Shown here one piece after another: positions 36,635 through 45,312 of a stretch of 64,000 nt of DNA. Numbering within the stretch: the stretch's first letter is position 1; every line of letters begins with the position of its first letter. The notes under the pieces are model-generated. The model ran no database searches and was not told where the DNA came from. It saw only the letters and a program-made list of their open reading frames with translations. This stretch comes from Chloracidobacterium sp. (GTDB lineage Bacteria > Acidobacteriota > Blastocatellia > Pyrinomonadales > Pyrinomonadaceae). The position numbers were made by a program, and so were the translations under genes. The stretch covers positions 1,598,501-1,662,500 of the forward strand of contig JABTUB010000001.1 in NCBI GenBank assembly GCA_015075585.1, given 5' to 3'.

Positions 36635-37864
36635 ATGAACAAAAAGAGTATTCGAGAAGTTGATCTCGCCGGTAAACGTGTATTTTTGCGGGTCGATTTT
36701 AACGTACCTATAAAGGATGGCGTCATCACCGATGACACCCGCATAAAGGCCGCTTTGCCGACTATAAGATACGCGTTGGAGCATGGCGCCCGACTTGTGA
36801 TCGCATCGCATCTCGGCCGGCCTCTCAAGGATAAGAAGAAAGCGGAGGAACGCGGCCTGCCGTACGATCCGGCTAAGTATTCATTGAGGCCTGTCTTTGA
36901 GTACTTGTCGAAGTTAGATGACTTAACTATTGCATTTGCAGGCGATTGCGTTGGCGGTGATGTATCGGCGAATGTCTCTGCTTTGAATGATGGTCAGGCA
37001 CTGCTGCTTGAGAATCTACGACTTTACGCTGGCGAAGAGGCCAACGACGACGAGTTCGCAAGACAACTTGCTGACGGCGTCGATGTTTATGTGAATGATG
37101 CATTCGGCACCGCTCACCGCGCTCATGCGTCAACCGAAGGCATAACGCACTTTGTAGGGGAAAGGGTCGCCGGCCTTCTGATGGAAAAGGAGATCGAGTT
37201 TCTCGGAAGGGCCTTGCATGCCCCTCAAAGGCCATTCGTCGCCATTTTGGGCGGAGCAAAGGTTTCGGATAAGATCCCGGTCATCGAATCGCTCATAGAG
37301 CGAAAGGTGGACAAACTGCTGATCGGCGGTGCTATGGCGTACACATTCTTCAAGGCACAGGGCTTCACGGTCGGAAAATCACTTGTCGAGGACGATATGA
37401 TGCCCAAGGCACTCGAGATCGAGGCAATGGCGAAAGCCGCAGGCGTTGAGCTGATTCTGCCGACCGATCATCAGGTTGTTGATTCATTCGATCCGCTAAA
37501 TTCACGGCGTACGATACCGATCGAGTTCACTAACGCGGGACTTGTCGGCCTTGATATCGGCGTCGAAACGGCGGCGCGTTTTGCCGCAGCACTCGAAGGT
37601 GCCAAAACTATCGTTTGGAACGGCCCGATGGGGATGTTCGAGGAAAAGCCATTTGACGAAGGGACGCTTGCTATTGCCGAAGCCGTCGCACGGGCGACGG
37701 ACGCCGGTGCGACGTCGATCGTAGGCGGCGGTGATTCAGTTGCGGCGATAAACCTCGCAGGGCTTAACGATCGGATCACACACATTTCGACGGGCGGCGG
37801 CGCAACGCTCGAATTCCTTGCGGGCGATGTTTTGCCCGGAGTTGCTGCTTTGAACGATAAATAG
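36635..37864 (+). CDS. pgk: Phosphoglycerate kinase
   Basis: A 409-residue glycolytic kinase that makes ATP and 3-phosphoglycerate from 1,3-bisphosphoglycerate. It shows the substrate-binding FLRVDFNVPIKDG near residue 17, SHLGRP near 57, DAFGTAHRAHAST near 165, the hinge ILGGAKVSDK near 205, and the C-terminal GGGDSVAAI nucleotide loop. Its stop is followed with no gap by the YitT gene, so the two are co-translated in one operon with tpiA. Confidence 0.97.
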   Translation: MNKKSIREVDLAGKRVFLRVDFNVPIKDGVITDDTRIKAALPTIRYALEHGARLVIASHLGRPLKDKKKAEERGLPYDPAKYSLRPVFEYLSKLDDLTIAFAGDCVGGDVSANVSALNDGQALLLENLRLYAGEEANDDEFARQLADGVDVYVNDAFGTAHRAHASTEGITHFVGERVAGLLMEKEIEFLGRALHAPQRPFVAILGGAKVSDKIPVIESLIERKVDKLLIGGAMAYTFFKAQGFTVGKSLVEDDMMPKALEIEAMAKAAGVELILPTDHQVVDSFDPLNSRRTIPIEFTNAGLVGLDIGVETAARFAAALEGAKTIVWNGPMGMFEEKPFDEGTLAIAEAVARATDAGATSIVGGGDSVAAINLAGLNDRITHISTGGGATLEFLAGDVLPGVAALNDK

Positions 37865-38731
37865 ATGATAAAAGGAGTTCCCGGTGCAGTTGTGAATTGC
37901 GGCCTTATTGCCTCAGGTATCTTTTCAGCTGCATTCGGACTAAAAGGTTTCCTTCTATCAAGCCATTTCATCGACGGCGGCGTCACGGGCGTTTCGATGC
38001 TCGTATCGAATATATTCGGATTTTCATTGCCCACGCTGTTGGTTATCTTTAATCTGCCGTTCATCGCTTTTGGATATAAACAGATCGGCAGGGCTTTCGC
38101 GATCAAAAGCACGCTCGGCATCGTCGGGCTTGCCGTGGTGCTGCAGGTCGTACATTTTCCCGACGTAACGCCGGACAAACTTTTGACCGCGGTATTTGGC
38201 GGACTCTTTATCGGTGCGGGCATCGGCCTCGCTATCCGCGGAGGGTCAGTTCTCGACGGCACCGAGATCGCCGCTCTATTGATCAGCCGTCGCAGTTACA
38301 TACTGAACGTCGGCGATGTGATACTGATCTTTAACGTACTGATCTTTCTTGCTGCGGCGTTCTTTTTGGGCATCGAACCGGCTATGTACTCCATCTTGAC
38401 CTATGTCGCGGCGACAAAGGCGATTGACTTCCTGATACACGGCGTCGAAGAGTACACTGCAATAATGATCGTATCGACAAAGAACGATGAGATCCGAGAG
38501 GCTCTGGTCACAAAGCTTCGACGCGGCGTAACCGTCTTGAAAGGAAGCGGAGGACTTCGAACAGCGGGTGAGGCCGCTGAAGAACGCGATATTCTCTACT
38601 GTGTAGTTACGCGTCTGGAGATCGGAGTGATCAAGTCCGCCGTAACGGATATTGACCAATATGCGTTCATCACTACACACACTTTGACCGATGTGGACGG
38701 AGGCCTTATCAAACGGCAACTCCTTCATTGA
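37865..38731 (+). CDS. YitT family membrane protein
   Basis: A 288-residue protein with five to six hydrophobic segments in the first 190 residues (the DUF161/YitT_membrane region, with FIDGGVTGVSMLV near residue 36) and a soluble C-terminal DUF2179 domain (about 200-285, with RRGVTVLKGSGG and FITTHTLTDVDGG). The function of the family is unknown; the C-terminal fold resembles small regulatory domains, and a transport role is often suggested. The start codon directly follows the pgk stop, so it is expressed with glycolytic enzymes. Confidence 0.88.
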   Translation: MIKGVPGAVVNCGLIASGIFSAAFGLKGFLLSSHFIDGGVTGVSMLVSNIFGFSLPTLLVIFNLPFIAFGYKQIGRAFAIKSTLGIVGLAVVLQVVHFPDVTPDKLLTAVFGGLFIGAGIGLAIRGGSVLDGTEIAALLISRRSYILNVGDVILIFNVLIFLAAAFFLGIEPAMYSILTYVAATKAIDFLIHGVEEYTAIMIVSTKNDEIREALVTKLRRGVTVLKGSGGLRTAGEAAEERDILYCVVTRLEIGVIKSAVTDIDQYAFITTHTLTDVDGGLIKRQLLH

Positions 38732-38748
38732 TGCCATAAGATCACACT

Positions 38749-39504
38749 ATGCGAAAACCTGTAATTGCCGGAAATTGGAAGATGTATAAGACGCTCGCCG
38801 AAGCCGTTGAGACGGCTCTTGCTCTTAAACCGCTCGTTGCGAATGCGAACCATTGCGAGGTCATTATTGCACCTGTTTTTACCGCACTGAAGACCGTTGC
38901 AGACCGTATGGAAGGCTCAAATGTACGTATCTCTGCCCAAGATTGTGCCGAAATGAACGAGTTCGGAGCACGAACCGGCGAGGTTGCACCTGTCATGCTG
39001 CGCGACGTAGGCTGTACGCATACCATTATCGGTCACAGCGAGCGGCGGCAGTTCTGCGGCGAGACCGATGCCTCGGTCAACAAGAAGACGGCTGCAGCAC
39101 TTGCGGCCGGGCTTACGGCGATCGTTTGCGTGGGCGAAACGCTCGATCAGCGTGAGATAGGTGCGGCAAATGCAGTGGTCGAGGCACAGTTGATACAGGG
39201 CCTGTCAGGTTTGACAGTTGCCGACATGGAACGTATCATAATCGCTTACGAGCCTGTCTGGGCGATAGGTACCGGTAAGACGGCAACGCCCGAACAGGCT
39301 CAAGAAATGCACGCTCATATCCGCCGAACGCTTAACGATACGCACGGCGCGGATGTAGCAAAAGCCGTCCGTATCCTTTATGGCGGCTCGGTCAAACCGG
39401 ACAACATCTCGACGCTTATGTCGCAGCCCGATCTTGACGGTGCATTGGTCGGCGGAGCCAGCCTCGATGCTGAAAGCTTCGCTAAGATCGTTAATTATAA
39501 GTAA
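38749..39504 (+). CDS. tpiA: Triosephosphate isomerase
   Basis: A 251-residue TIM-barrel enzyme that interconverts dihydroxyacetone phosphate and glyceraldehyde 3-phosphate. It has the N-terminal AGNWKMYKT with the catalytic lysine, the catalytic histidine in [10 protein letters not shown] near residue 94, the glutamate in [12 protein letters not shown] near residue 166, and the phosphate loop GGSVKPDN near residue 211. It follows the YitT gene by 17 bases and precedes secG by 15, the common tpiA-secG order. Confidence 0.97.
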   Translation: MRKPVIAGNWKMYKTLAEAVETALALKPLVANANHCEVIIAPVFTALKTVADRMEGSNVRISAQDCAEMNEFGARTGEVAPVMLRDVGCTHTIIGHSERRQFCGETDASVNKKTAAALAAGLTAIVCVGETLDQREIGAANAVVEAQLIQGLSGLTVADMERIIIAYEPVWAIGTGKTATPEQAQEMHAHIRRTLNDTHGADVAKAVRILYGGSVKPDNISTLMSQPDLDGALVGGASLDAESFAKIVNYK

Positions 39505-39519
39505 TCGGGAGTCGCGACG

Positions 39520-39978
39520 TTGGAATACCTCTTGTACGGAATATTTTTTCTCTCTTGTATCGTCTTGGTCGGCGCGGTACTTTTGCAGCCCGGCAAGACC
39601 GATGCGGGAGCGTTGTTCACGAGCAACGTTGCGAGCTCGGCACTTGCTCCGCGCGGAACAACAAGCGTCCTGTCAAAGATCACCATCGCGGCAGCCGTTA
39701 TTTTTATGGTCTCGGCTCTTTTGCTTTCGATGCCGGCATTGACAGGCAATGTTTCAGTACTTTCGAGCAACCCTGACAGTACTGCTTCGGAAACTGAAGC
39801 AGTCACCGAGGCACCCGCTAATCCGGCACCCGCGGATGCGAATGCGAATACTGCGGCTCCCGCCGATAACACGGAAGCGGCGCCGGCCGCGAATTCAGTT
39901 CTCGTTCCGGATACCGGCCATGGCGCGGTGATCAAGGAAGAACCCGACAGCACAAAGAAGCCCGTCGAGAAGAAGTAG
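39520..39978 (+). CDS. secG: Preprotein translocase subunit SecG with long tail
   Basis: 152 residues. Two transmembrane helices (about 2-22 and 50-70) flank the SecG signature LLQPGKTDAGALFTSN and the conserved SSALAPRGTTSVLSKIT loop. SecG helps SecYE translocate proteins. The last 75 residues form a low-complexity Ala/Pro/Glu/Asn tail that ends with Lys-rich residues; this roughly doubles the usual length of about 75-110. The start is TTG at 39520, supported by the family's immediate hydrophobic N-terminus. A tRNA gene follows 19 bases later. Confidence 0.9.
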   Translation: MEYLLYGIFFLSCIVLVGAVLLQPGKTDAGALFTSNVASSALAPRGTTSVLSKITIAAAVIFMVSALLLSMPALTGNVSVLSSNPDSTASETEAVTEAPANPAPADANANTAAPADNTEAAPAANSVLVPDTGHGAVIKEEPDSTKKPVEKK

Positions 39979-39997
39979 GGCTTTGTTTGAAAATTTT

Positions 39998-40082
39998 GCT
40001 CAGGTGGCGTAATTGGTAGCCGCGCACGTTTGAGGGGCGTGTGGAGTGATCCGTGCGAGTTCGAGTCTCGCCCTGAGCACCA
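39998..40082 (+). tRNA. tRNA-Leu (anticodon GAG)
   Basis: A complete class II tRNA. The acceptor stem is GCTCAGG/CCTGAGC, the anticodon stem CACGT/GCGTG carries loop TTGAGGG (anticodon GAG, reads CUC and CUU), a long variable arm follows, and the T arm is GCGAG-TTCGAGT-CTCGC. The 3' CCA is encoded in the DNA. It lies directly after secG, so it is probably read through from the glycolysis operon. Confidence 0.96.
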
Positions 40083-40095
40083 CTCATTTAATAAG

Positions 40096-40133
40096 AAATG
40101 CAGGCAGCACGAGGTGCACAGCCTGCATTTTTT
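40096..40133. terminator. Bidirectional terminator between tRNA-Leu and argB
   Basis: A 10-bp inverted repeat AAATGCAGGC (40096-40105) with GCCTGCATTT (40121-40130), plus an inner GCAC/GTGC stem, runs into a T-run on the plus strand. On the minus strand it is followed by TTTCTTATT, so it can end both the tRNA transcript and the arginine operon. Confidence 0.88.
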
Positions 40134-40135
40134 GC

Positions 40136-41026
40136 CTACGATCTTACGACCATCGTCCCTGTTCCTTCATCAGTAAAGACCTCAGCCAAGATGGCGTTAC
40201 GATGAGTGCCGCTGACGACGTGAGCTGATGCTACGCCGCGCTCCAGCAGCGAGATCAGGCTTTCGAGTTTCGGTACCATTCCGCCGAGGGCCTTTCCGGT
40301 TTCGATCATTCCACGAGCGTCATCGGTCGTAATGCATGAAAGTTTTGTCGTTTCATCCTCCGGTTTGAGATAGATGCCGTTCACATCCGACAGCAAAATT
40401 AGCTTTTCGGCGTGCAGGCTCACCGCGATCTCCGCAGCGATAGTGTCGGCATTTATGTTGAACACGCGGCCGTCGTCATCTGCCCCGAGCGATGAAACTA
40501 TCGGCAGGTAGCCTTCGGCAAGCATTGCATTTATCAAAGCAACGTCAACGCTCACAACATCGCCGACATGGCCAAAGTCTATCGTCGTCCTTTCGCCCGT
40601 ATCCTTATCGAGGATATCTTTTGGCGGCCTGCGTCGTGCCGAAATAATGCCGCCGTCGATACCTGAAATGCCGACCGCGTGGATACCTCGTCGGCGGAAC
40701 TGCGCGAGAATTTCGGTATTGATCTTACCGCGAAACACCATTTTCGCGAGTTCGAGCGTGTCATCATCCGTAACGCGACGGCCCTCGACTATCTTTTGGA
40801 CCACGCCGAGTTTCTCTGCGAGTTCGGTAAGCTGCTTGCCGCCGCCATGGATCACGCACACGCGGATGCCGACCTCGTGAAGCAAGGCGATCTCTTCTGC
40901 CAGTGATTCGAGGTTTGCCTTATCTTCGGTAACCTTGCCTGAAAACTTGATGACAAAAGTCTTGCCGGCAAAGCGTTGAATATACGGAAGTGCCTCGCGC
41001 AGCAGGTCAAGCATTTCAATATTCAT
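40136..41026 (-). CDS. argB: N-acetylglutamate kinase (amino-acid kinase family)
   Basis: A 296-residue kinase for the second step of arginine synthesis, phosphorylating N-acylglutamate. It has FVIKFSGKV near residue 23, the substrate loop VIHGGGKQLT near residue 58, GISGIDGGII near 125, and SLGADDDGRVFNINADTIAAEIA near 176. It is the last gene of the operon and overlaps the transcarbamylase by four bases. Because the neighbouring transcarbamylase may use succinylated substrates, the acyl group (acetyl or succinyl) is not certain. Confidence 0.94.
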   Translation of the reverse strand: MNIEMLDLLREALPYIQRFAGKTFVIKFSGKVTEDKANLESLAEEIALLHEVGIRVCVIHGGGKQLTELAEKLGVVQKIVEGRRVTDDDTLELAKMVFRGKINTEILAQFRRRGIHAVGISGIDGGIISARRRPPKDILDKDTGERTTIDFGHVGDVVSVDVALINAMLAEGYLPIVSSLGADDDGRVFNINADTIAAEIAVSLHAEKLILLSDVNGIYLKPEDETTKLSCITTDDARGMIETGKALGGMVPKLESLISLLERGVASAHVVSGTHRNAILAEVFTDEGTGTMVVRS

Positions 41027-42021
41027 TTAAACACCTCGGTCAAGATCGCCTTCTGAATATGGAGGCGGTTCTCGGCCTCATCAACGACGACGGAGCGGGC
41101 AGATTCTATAACTTCGTCGGTAACGACCACATTTCTGCGAACCGGCAGGCAATGCATAAAGATCGCATCATTGGTCCGCGACATCTTTGCGGCGTCAACG
41201 ATCCATTGGGGGCGTAATTTTTCACGATACGCGATCTCCGCCGCCGCATCACCGTAAAATTGTTTGGCGCCCCAACTTTTTGCATACACGACATCTGCAT
41301 TCTCGAACGCAGCGTTCACGTCATCCGTGAGTTCAACGGTCGTTCCGTTCTCATCAGCTTTTTCGTTGAGTGTCCGAACAAGCTCATCATCCAGCTCATA
41401 TCCTTTCGGTGCCGCGATCGTTAGCTCGTGGCCGATCTGCGCAGATGCAAGAGCAAAGCTGTTAGGCACGGCCATCGGCAATGGCTTAGGATGCCACGCC
41501 CAAGTCATCACGACCTTCTTTTTGCCCGCACCGAGCTTTTCGCGAATCGTCATCATATCTGCCACTGATTGACACGGATGGTGCATCGCCGATTCGAGAT
41601 TTATGATCGGTACCGATGCGTATCTCGCGAAAGCATTAAGGATCGGATCCGTTCGTTCGCTTTCCCAATCCGCGAGTTTCGCGAATGTCCGCACCCCGAT
41701 CGCACTAACATAACGTTCAAGCACCCGAACAAACTCCTTCAAATGTTCCGTCTTATCGCCATCCATCACAACACCTTCGCGGTGCTCTAAACTCCAGGAT
41801 GTGCTTCCGGGTTCAAGAATGATAGGATTTCCGCCAAGTTCGTAAACGCCTGCCTGCATCGACGCTCTTGTTCTCAAACTCGGATCAAAGAAAACAAGCG
41901 CGACGGACCTTCCTGCAAGAGGCTTTTCGACGATCGCGCCGCTTTTGATCTTTAATGCAAGATCGATCAGTGAGTTGAGCCGTTCGGCCGAAAGCCCCGC
42001 GGTCGAAAGATAATTTTTCAT
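41023..42021 (-). CDS. argF': N-acylornithine carbamoyltransferase (ArgF' type)
   Basis: A 332-residue transcarbamylase of the acetyl/succinylornithine group, not ordinary ArgF. It shares with the Xanthomonas acetylornithine enzyme the carbamoyl-phosphate loop FFDPSLRTRAS, the HPKPL motif, VVYAKSWGA, HCLPVRRNV and EAENRLHVQKA-like DEAENRLHIQKAI. The residue said to decide between acetyl (Glu in Xanthomonas) and succinyl (Pro in Bacteroides) is Thr91 here, in MDGDKTEHL. The exact substrate is therefore open. It is coupled by four-base overlaps to argD and argB. Confidence 0.9.
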   Translation of the reverse strand: MKNYLSTAGLSAERLNSLIDLALKIKSGAIVEKPLAGRSVALVFFDPSLRTRASMQAGVYELGGNPIILEPGSTSWSLEHREGVVMDGDKTEHLKEFVRVLERYVSAIGVRTFAKLADWESERTDPILNAFARYASVPIINLESAMHHPCQSVADMMTIREKLGAGKKKVVMTWAWHPKPLPMAVPNSFALASAQIGHELTIAAPKGYELDDELVRTLNEKADENGTTVELTDDVNAAFENADVVYAKSWGAKQFYGDAAAEIAYREKLRPQWIVDAAKMSRTNDAIFMHCLPVRRNVVVTDEVIESARSVVVDEAENRLHIQKAILTEVFK

Positions 42022-43181
42022 TCAGCCAATACCTCGATCAATTTATCCAACTCATCCGTGCTGACGCAGAGCGGCGGCAGAAGCCGCATCACATTAGGAT
42101 CGCTCGATGTTCCGGTAATTATTGCTCTTTCGATAAGTTTCTGATGGATCGGAGCACATTCAGTGTCAAATTCGATCCCAAGCAAACAGCCTTTTCCGCG
42201 TATGCTGATGACACTGCGGGCCCCTTCGAGATACGAACGCAGGTGTTTTTCGGCGGCCAGTGCATTCTCCAGCATATTCTCTTGCTCGATGGCTTCGATG
42301 GTTGCCGAGACCGCGGCCATCGCAAGCATTCCGCCTCCGAAAGTCGTGCCGAGGTCATTTGTTCTGATCTCCGAAGCCAAACTTTCGCTCATAAGGCAGG
42401 CGCCGACCGGAACACCGCTGCCTAAGGACTTTGCGAGCGTGATCACATCAGGACAAACTCCGCCGGCGTTATCGCTGCCAGAAAAGAACCAGTTGCCCGT
42501 GCGTCCGACTCCCGTCTGAACTTCGTCGAATATCAGAATGATGCCGAGTTCATTACACAATTCACGCAGGGAAATAAAGAATTCGGGTGGTGCCTCGCGC
42601 ACGCCTGCCATTGATTGTATCGGCTCGACAATGATCGCCGCTGTGTCGCGATCTGCAACCCGACGCACACTTTCGATATCGCCGAACGCTGCCATCAAAT
42701 GCAAAGGAACATTCGGTTCGCCGATCTGCCGGTATCTTCCGAGAAATGTTGCTGAGATCGAATCGGCAGTTCGTCCGTGAAAGCCGCCGTCGAATGACAC
42801 GACCTTCGCGCGGCCGGTTGCAAGGCGGGCCGTCCGCATCGCATTTTCGTTCGCTTCTGTCCCCGAATTGCAAAAGAACGCGCGGCTCAGGCTGTCGGGA
42901 GCTATCGAGACCAATTTTTCTGCGGCTCTTGCACGTACGTCAGAATAAACAAGATTCGAGTAGAACATCAGCCGGTTTGCCTGTTCTGTTATCGCTCTGA
43001 CAACGTGCGGATGCGAGTGGCCTGTCGCACACACCGCATGGCCTCCGTAGAGATCAAGGTATTCGCGGCCCTCGCTTGTCCAAATTCGCGTGCCCGAACC
43101 ACGCTCAACAGCAATACCCATCTTTGCGTATGTGGACACTTCGCAGTTGTCCTCGATGTGTTTAATATCTTCGAATTTCAT
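42018..43181 (-). CDS. argD: Acetylornithine aminotransferase
   Basis: A 387-residue class III PLP aminotransferase that makes N-acylornithine from its semialdehyde. Marks are YLDLYGGHAVCATGHSHP near residue 46, FCNSGTEANENA near 102, the cofactor aspartate in LIFDEVQTGVGR near 217, and the Schiff-base lysine in VITLAKSLGSGVPVGA near 250. It is normal in length. It begins 50 bases after the argC stop, the only real gap in the operon, and overlaps the transcarbamylase by four bases. Confidence 0.94.
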   Translation of the reverse strand: MKFEDIKHIEDNCEVSTYAKMGIAVERGSGTRIWTSEGREYLDLYGGHAVCATGHSHPHVVRAITEQANRLMFYSNLVYSDVRARAAEKLVSIAPDSLSRAFFCNSGTEANENAMRTARLATGRAKVVSFDGGFHGRTADSISATFLGRYRQIGEPNVPLHLMAAFGDIESVRRVADRDTAAIIVEPIQSMAGVREAPPEFFISLRELCNELGIILIFDEVQTGVGRTGNWFFSGSDNAGGVCPDVITLAKSLGSGVPVGACLMSESLASEIRTNDLGTTFGGGMLAMAAVSATIEAIEQENMLENALAAEKHLRSYLEGARSVISIRGKGCLLGIEFDTECAPIHQKLIERAIITGTSSDPNVMRLLPPLCVSTDELDKLIEVLAE

Positions 43182-43231
43182 TTGAAACGCCCAAAATGAC
43201 CGCCGCTCTTATCGGTCGCGGCCGGCCGCCC

Positions 43232-44272
43232 CTACGGATTTGATCCTGTGAAGACAAGGCCCGTTCGCTCTTCGAGGCCGAACATAAGGTTCATGTTCTG
43301 CACCGCTTGGCCCGCAGCGCCTTTGACGAGATTGTCGATCGCCGCGAATATAACGACCTGATCATTGCTTGTGTAAAGAGAGATGTCGCAGAAATTCGTG
43401 TTCTTCACCCAATTTATATCTGGCGAGCCGTCAACCACGCGAACAAAGAAGGAACTGCGATAGTAGTGGGTAAAAAGGTGCCGGAGGTCATTGTTAGTAA
43501 CCAGAACCGTCGTGTCCAGATAACACGATACAAAGATCCCGCGCGAAACCGGCATGCTGTGCGTCATGAATACCAGACGGTCAGCGAACGGACCGACCTC
43601 GCATAAATGCTGGGTTATCTCCGGTAAGTGTTGATGAACAAATGGTTTGTATGCATAAAAAGAATTGCTTCGCTGCGGATGGTGCGTATTTGCGGTCGGC
43701 TTTGCCCCCGAACCGCTCGACCCCGTCTTGGCATCTACTATGATCTTTCCGCTCAAAAGGCCGCTGTTCACCATCGGGGCCAGCGCGAGCAATGTTGCCG
43801 TTGCGAAGCAGCCCGGATTTGCAATGTATTGAGCGTCCTTTATTCTGTCGCGATTCGTCTCGGTCAGGCCGTACACGAACTTCTTCTGCAGATCACCGGC
43901 ATGCTCGCGGCCATAGTATTCCTTGAACACGTCTTCGTCGTCCAAACGAAAATCGCCCGACAGATCAATTACCTTGACGTTCGGCGGCAGCTGCGGGACG
44001 AGTTCAAGCGCCTGCCCGTGCGGCAGTGCGAAAAATGCGACGTCGATCTCCGATTCGGTAAGATCTTCCGGTGTCGGTATGAACTCCAGATCGGTGAGCG
44101 AGTAGAGGTTCCGATGAACAGAACCGACAGCCTTCCCGCCGTGTTCATTAGCGGTAACGAAGACGATCTCCGCGTTCGGATGGATCAAGAGTATTCGCAG
44201 CAGCTCACTTCCTCCATAACCCGAACCACCGAATATGCCTATACGGATGCGTTGATCTCGCTGATCGGTCAT
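43232..44272 (-). CDS. argC: N-acetyl-gamma-glutamyl-phosphate reductase
   Basis: A 346-residue NADPH-dependent reductase for the third step of arginine synthesis. The dinucleotide motif GIFGGSGYGGSELLR is near residue 13, the catalytic cysteine in IANPGCFATAT near residue 150, and a histidine in THSMPVSRG near 237. Its length and domain order are standard for the type 1 form. The start overlaps the stop of the P-loop gene by four bases. Confidence 0.95.
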   Translation of the reverse strand: MTDQRDQRIRIGIFGGSGYGGSELLRILLIHPNAEIVFVTANEHGGKAVGSVHRNLYSLTDLEFIPTPEDLTESEIDVAFFALPHGQALELVPQLPPNVKVIDLSGDFRLDDEDVFKEYYGREHAGDLQKKFVYGLTETNRDRIKDAQYIANPGCFATATLLALAPMVNSGLLSGKIIVDAKTGSSGSGAKPTANTHHPQRSNSFYAYKPFVHQHLPEITQHLCEVGPFADRLVFMTHSMPVSRGIFVSCYLDTTVLVTNNDLRHLFTHYYRSSFFVRVVDGSPDINWVKNTNFCDISLYTSNDQVVIFAAIDNLVKGAAGQAVQNMNLMFGLEERTGLVFTGSNP

Positions 44273-45312
44273 GCGACTGCCTCCGCAAAGGTGTGTGCGG
44301 CATCGACCAATTCATACAGTCTTTTGCCGTCGCGCCGAGCATTTCCGGCCGCGATGCCGAAATTGTGTGCAACAAAGTCCTCGCCCATCTGCGAATCGGT
44401 TACGGAACCGGCGATCACATCGGGAATGATGCCGAACTGCTTCAAGATCGAAATGCCGCCGGCGACACCGACATAATCTGATGCGCAGAAAACAAAAGCT
44501 CCCATCGCATCACGGATCTCAGCATCAGCAAGGATCGATTCGACAGAATAGCCGCCGAGGATGCCGTCACCCAATTCGGCAACGATAAGTTCAGGCCCGC
44601 TTTTCTCAAGATGGTTCAGAATACCCTTCGCCACTGATGCGAGGTCAGGATGATCGACCGAAGAGGGAAGCCCGCAATCAAGAAAACTCGCCGTCGCGAC
44701 TGCCCCATGATCCTGCATATTCAGTGTATCCCGCATACAGGCGATGCCTGTCAGCTTTGCGCCGGCGACACGCACGCCGGCATAGGCTGCTTGCTTGATG
44801 ATCTCGGTCGCTGCAACCGTCTTACCCGAATTCATACATGAACCGGCTACTACGACCAGCCTGGAATCGATCTTCAGCGAACTTTCCGAGGGCAATGCAC
44901 TCCGGTCGATGTTTACCATTCCGCCGTTATCACAGCATACAACGCCGATAACCTCGACCTCGATCGCATCCGAAAAAGACGAGTGGTGGCCGCGGCACTC
45001 TCCTATGACGCCGCCCATGTTGAGCAAATGGAGACGTTCGCCTTGTTGAACGGATTCCGGCACCTCGCCGACAAATCCCTTTAGAGCTCGGCGCTTTCCA
45101 AATGCCCCGATAAAAACATCACCGGAATTTACCTTTGCAAGGCGGCCCGAAGGAAGTTCTATGTTGCCGTAGGTAAGGCTTTCCGTAAGAGCTCGAACCG
45201 CAACTACATCGCCCATCCGAACTTTCCTTCGCTCGGTAACGACAGAGACCGTTCGGCCCAAACCAAGATTTCCGACAACTGAGCCGTGCTTTTGCACCTC
45301 GACCATTTTCAT
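44269..45312 (-). CDS. P-loop protein of unknown function in the arginine operon (DUF1611/BioD-like)
   Basis: 347 residues, not a recognised arginine enzyme. The first 125 or so residues are beta-rich with many glycines (GDVVAVRAL, SGDVFIGAFGKRRAL). From about residue 150 a P-loop domain begins: VVVAGSCMNSGKTVAATEII, then AELGDGILGGYSVES as a Walker-B-like strand, and AFVFCASDYVGVAGG. The pattern resembles the SIMIBI P-loop group (dethiobiotin synthetase, MobB) and the DUF1611 proteins; I recall that one DUF1611 member, DgcN, was described as a glutamate N-acetyltransferase. The ATG at 45312 overlaps the argR stop (ATGA) and its stop overlaps argC, so it is locked into arginine synthesis. The role is unknown. 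Confidence 0.75.
   Translation of the reverse strand: MKMVEVQKHGSVVGNLGLGRTVSVVTERRKVRMGDVVAVRALTESLTYGNIELPSGRLAKVNSGDVFIGAFGKRRALKGFVGEVPESVQQGERLHLLNMGGVIGECRGHHSSFSDAIEVEVIGVVCCDNGGMVNIDRSALPSESSLKIDSRLVVVAGSCMNSGKTVAATEIIKQAAYAGVRVAGAKLTGIACMRDTLNMQDHGAVATASFLDCGLPSSVDHPDLASVAKGILNHLEKSGPELIVAELGDGILGGYSVESILADAEIRDAMGAFVFCASDYVGVAGGISILKQFGIIPDVIAGSVTDSQMGEDFVAHNFGIAAGNARRDGKRLYELVDAAHTFAEAVA

Noticed and set aside
37471..38262. A 263-codon minus-strand frame opposite pgk and the YitT gene
   Set aside because: It spans two real genes on the other strand and has a Ser/Pro-rich composition typical of antisense frames.
43628..44476. A 282-codon plus-strand frame opposite argC
   Set aside because: argC has all its catalytic motifs on the minus strand; this frame has no recognisable motif or ribosome site.
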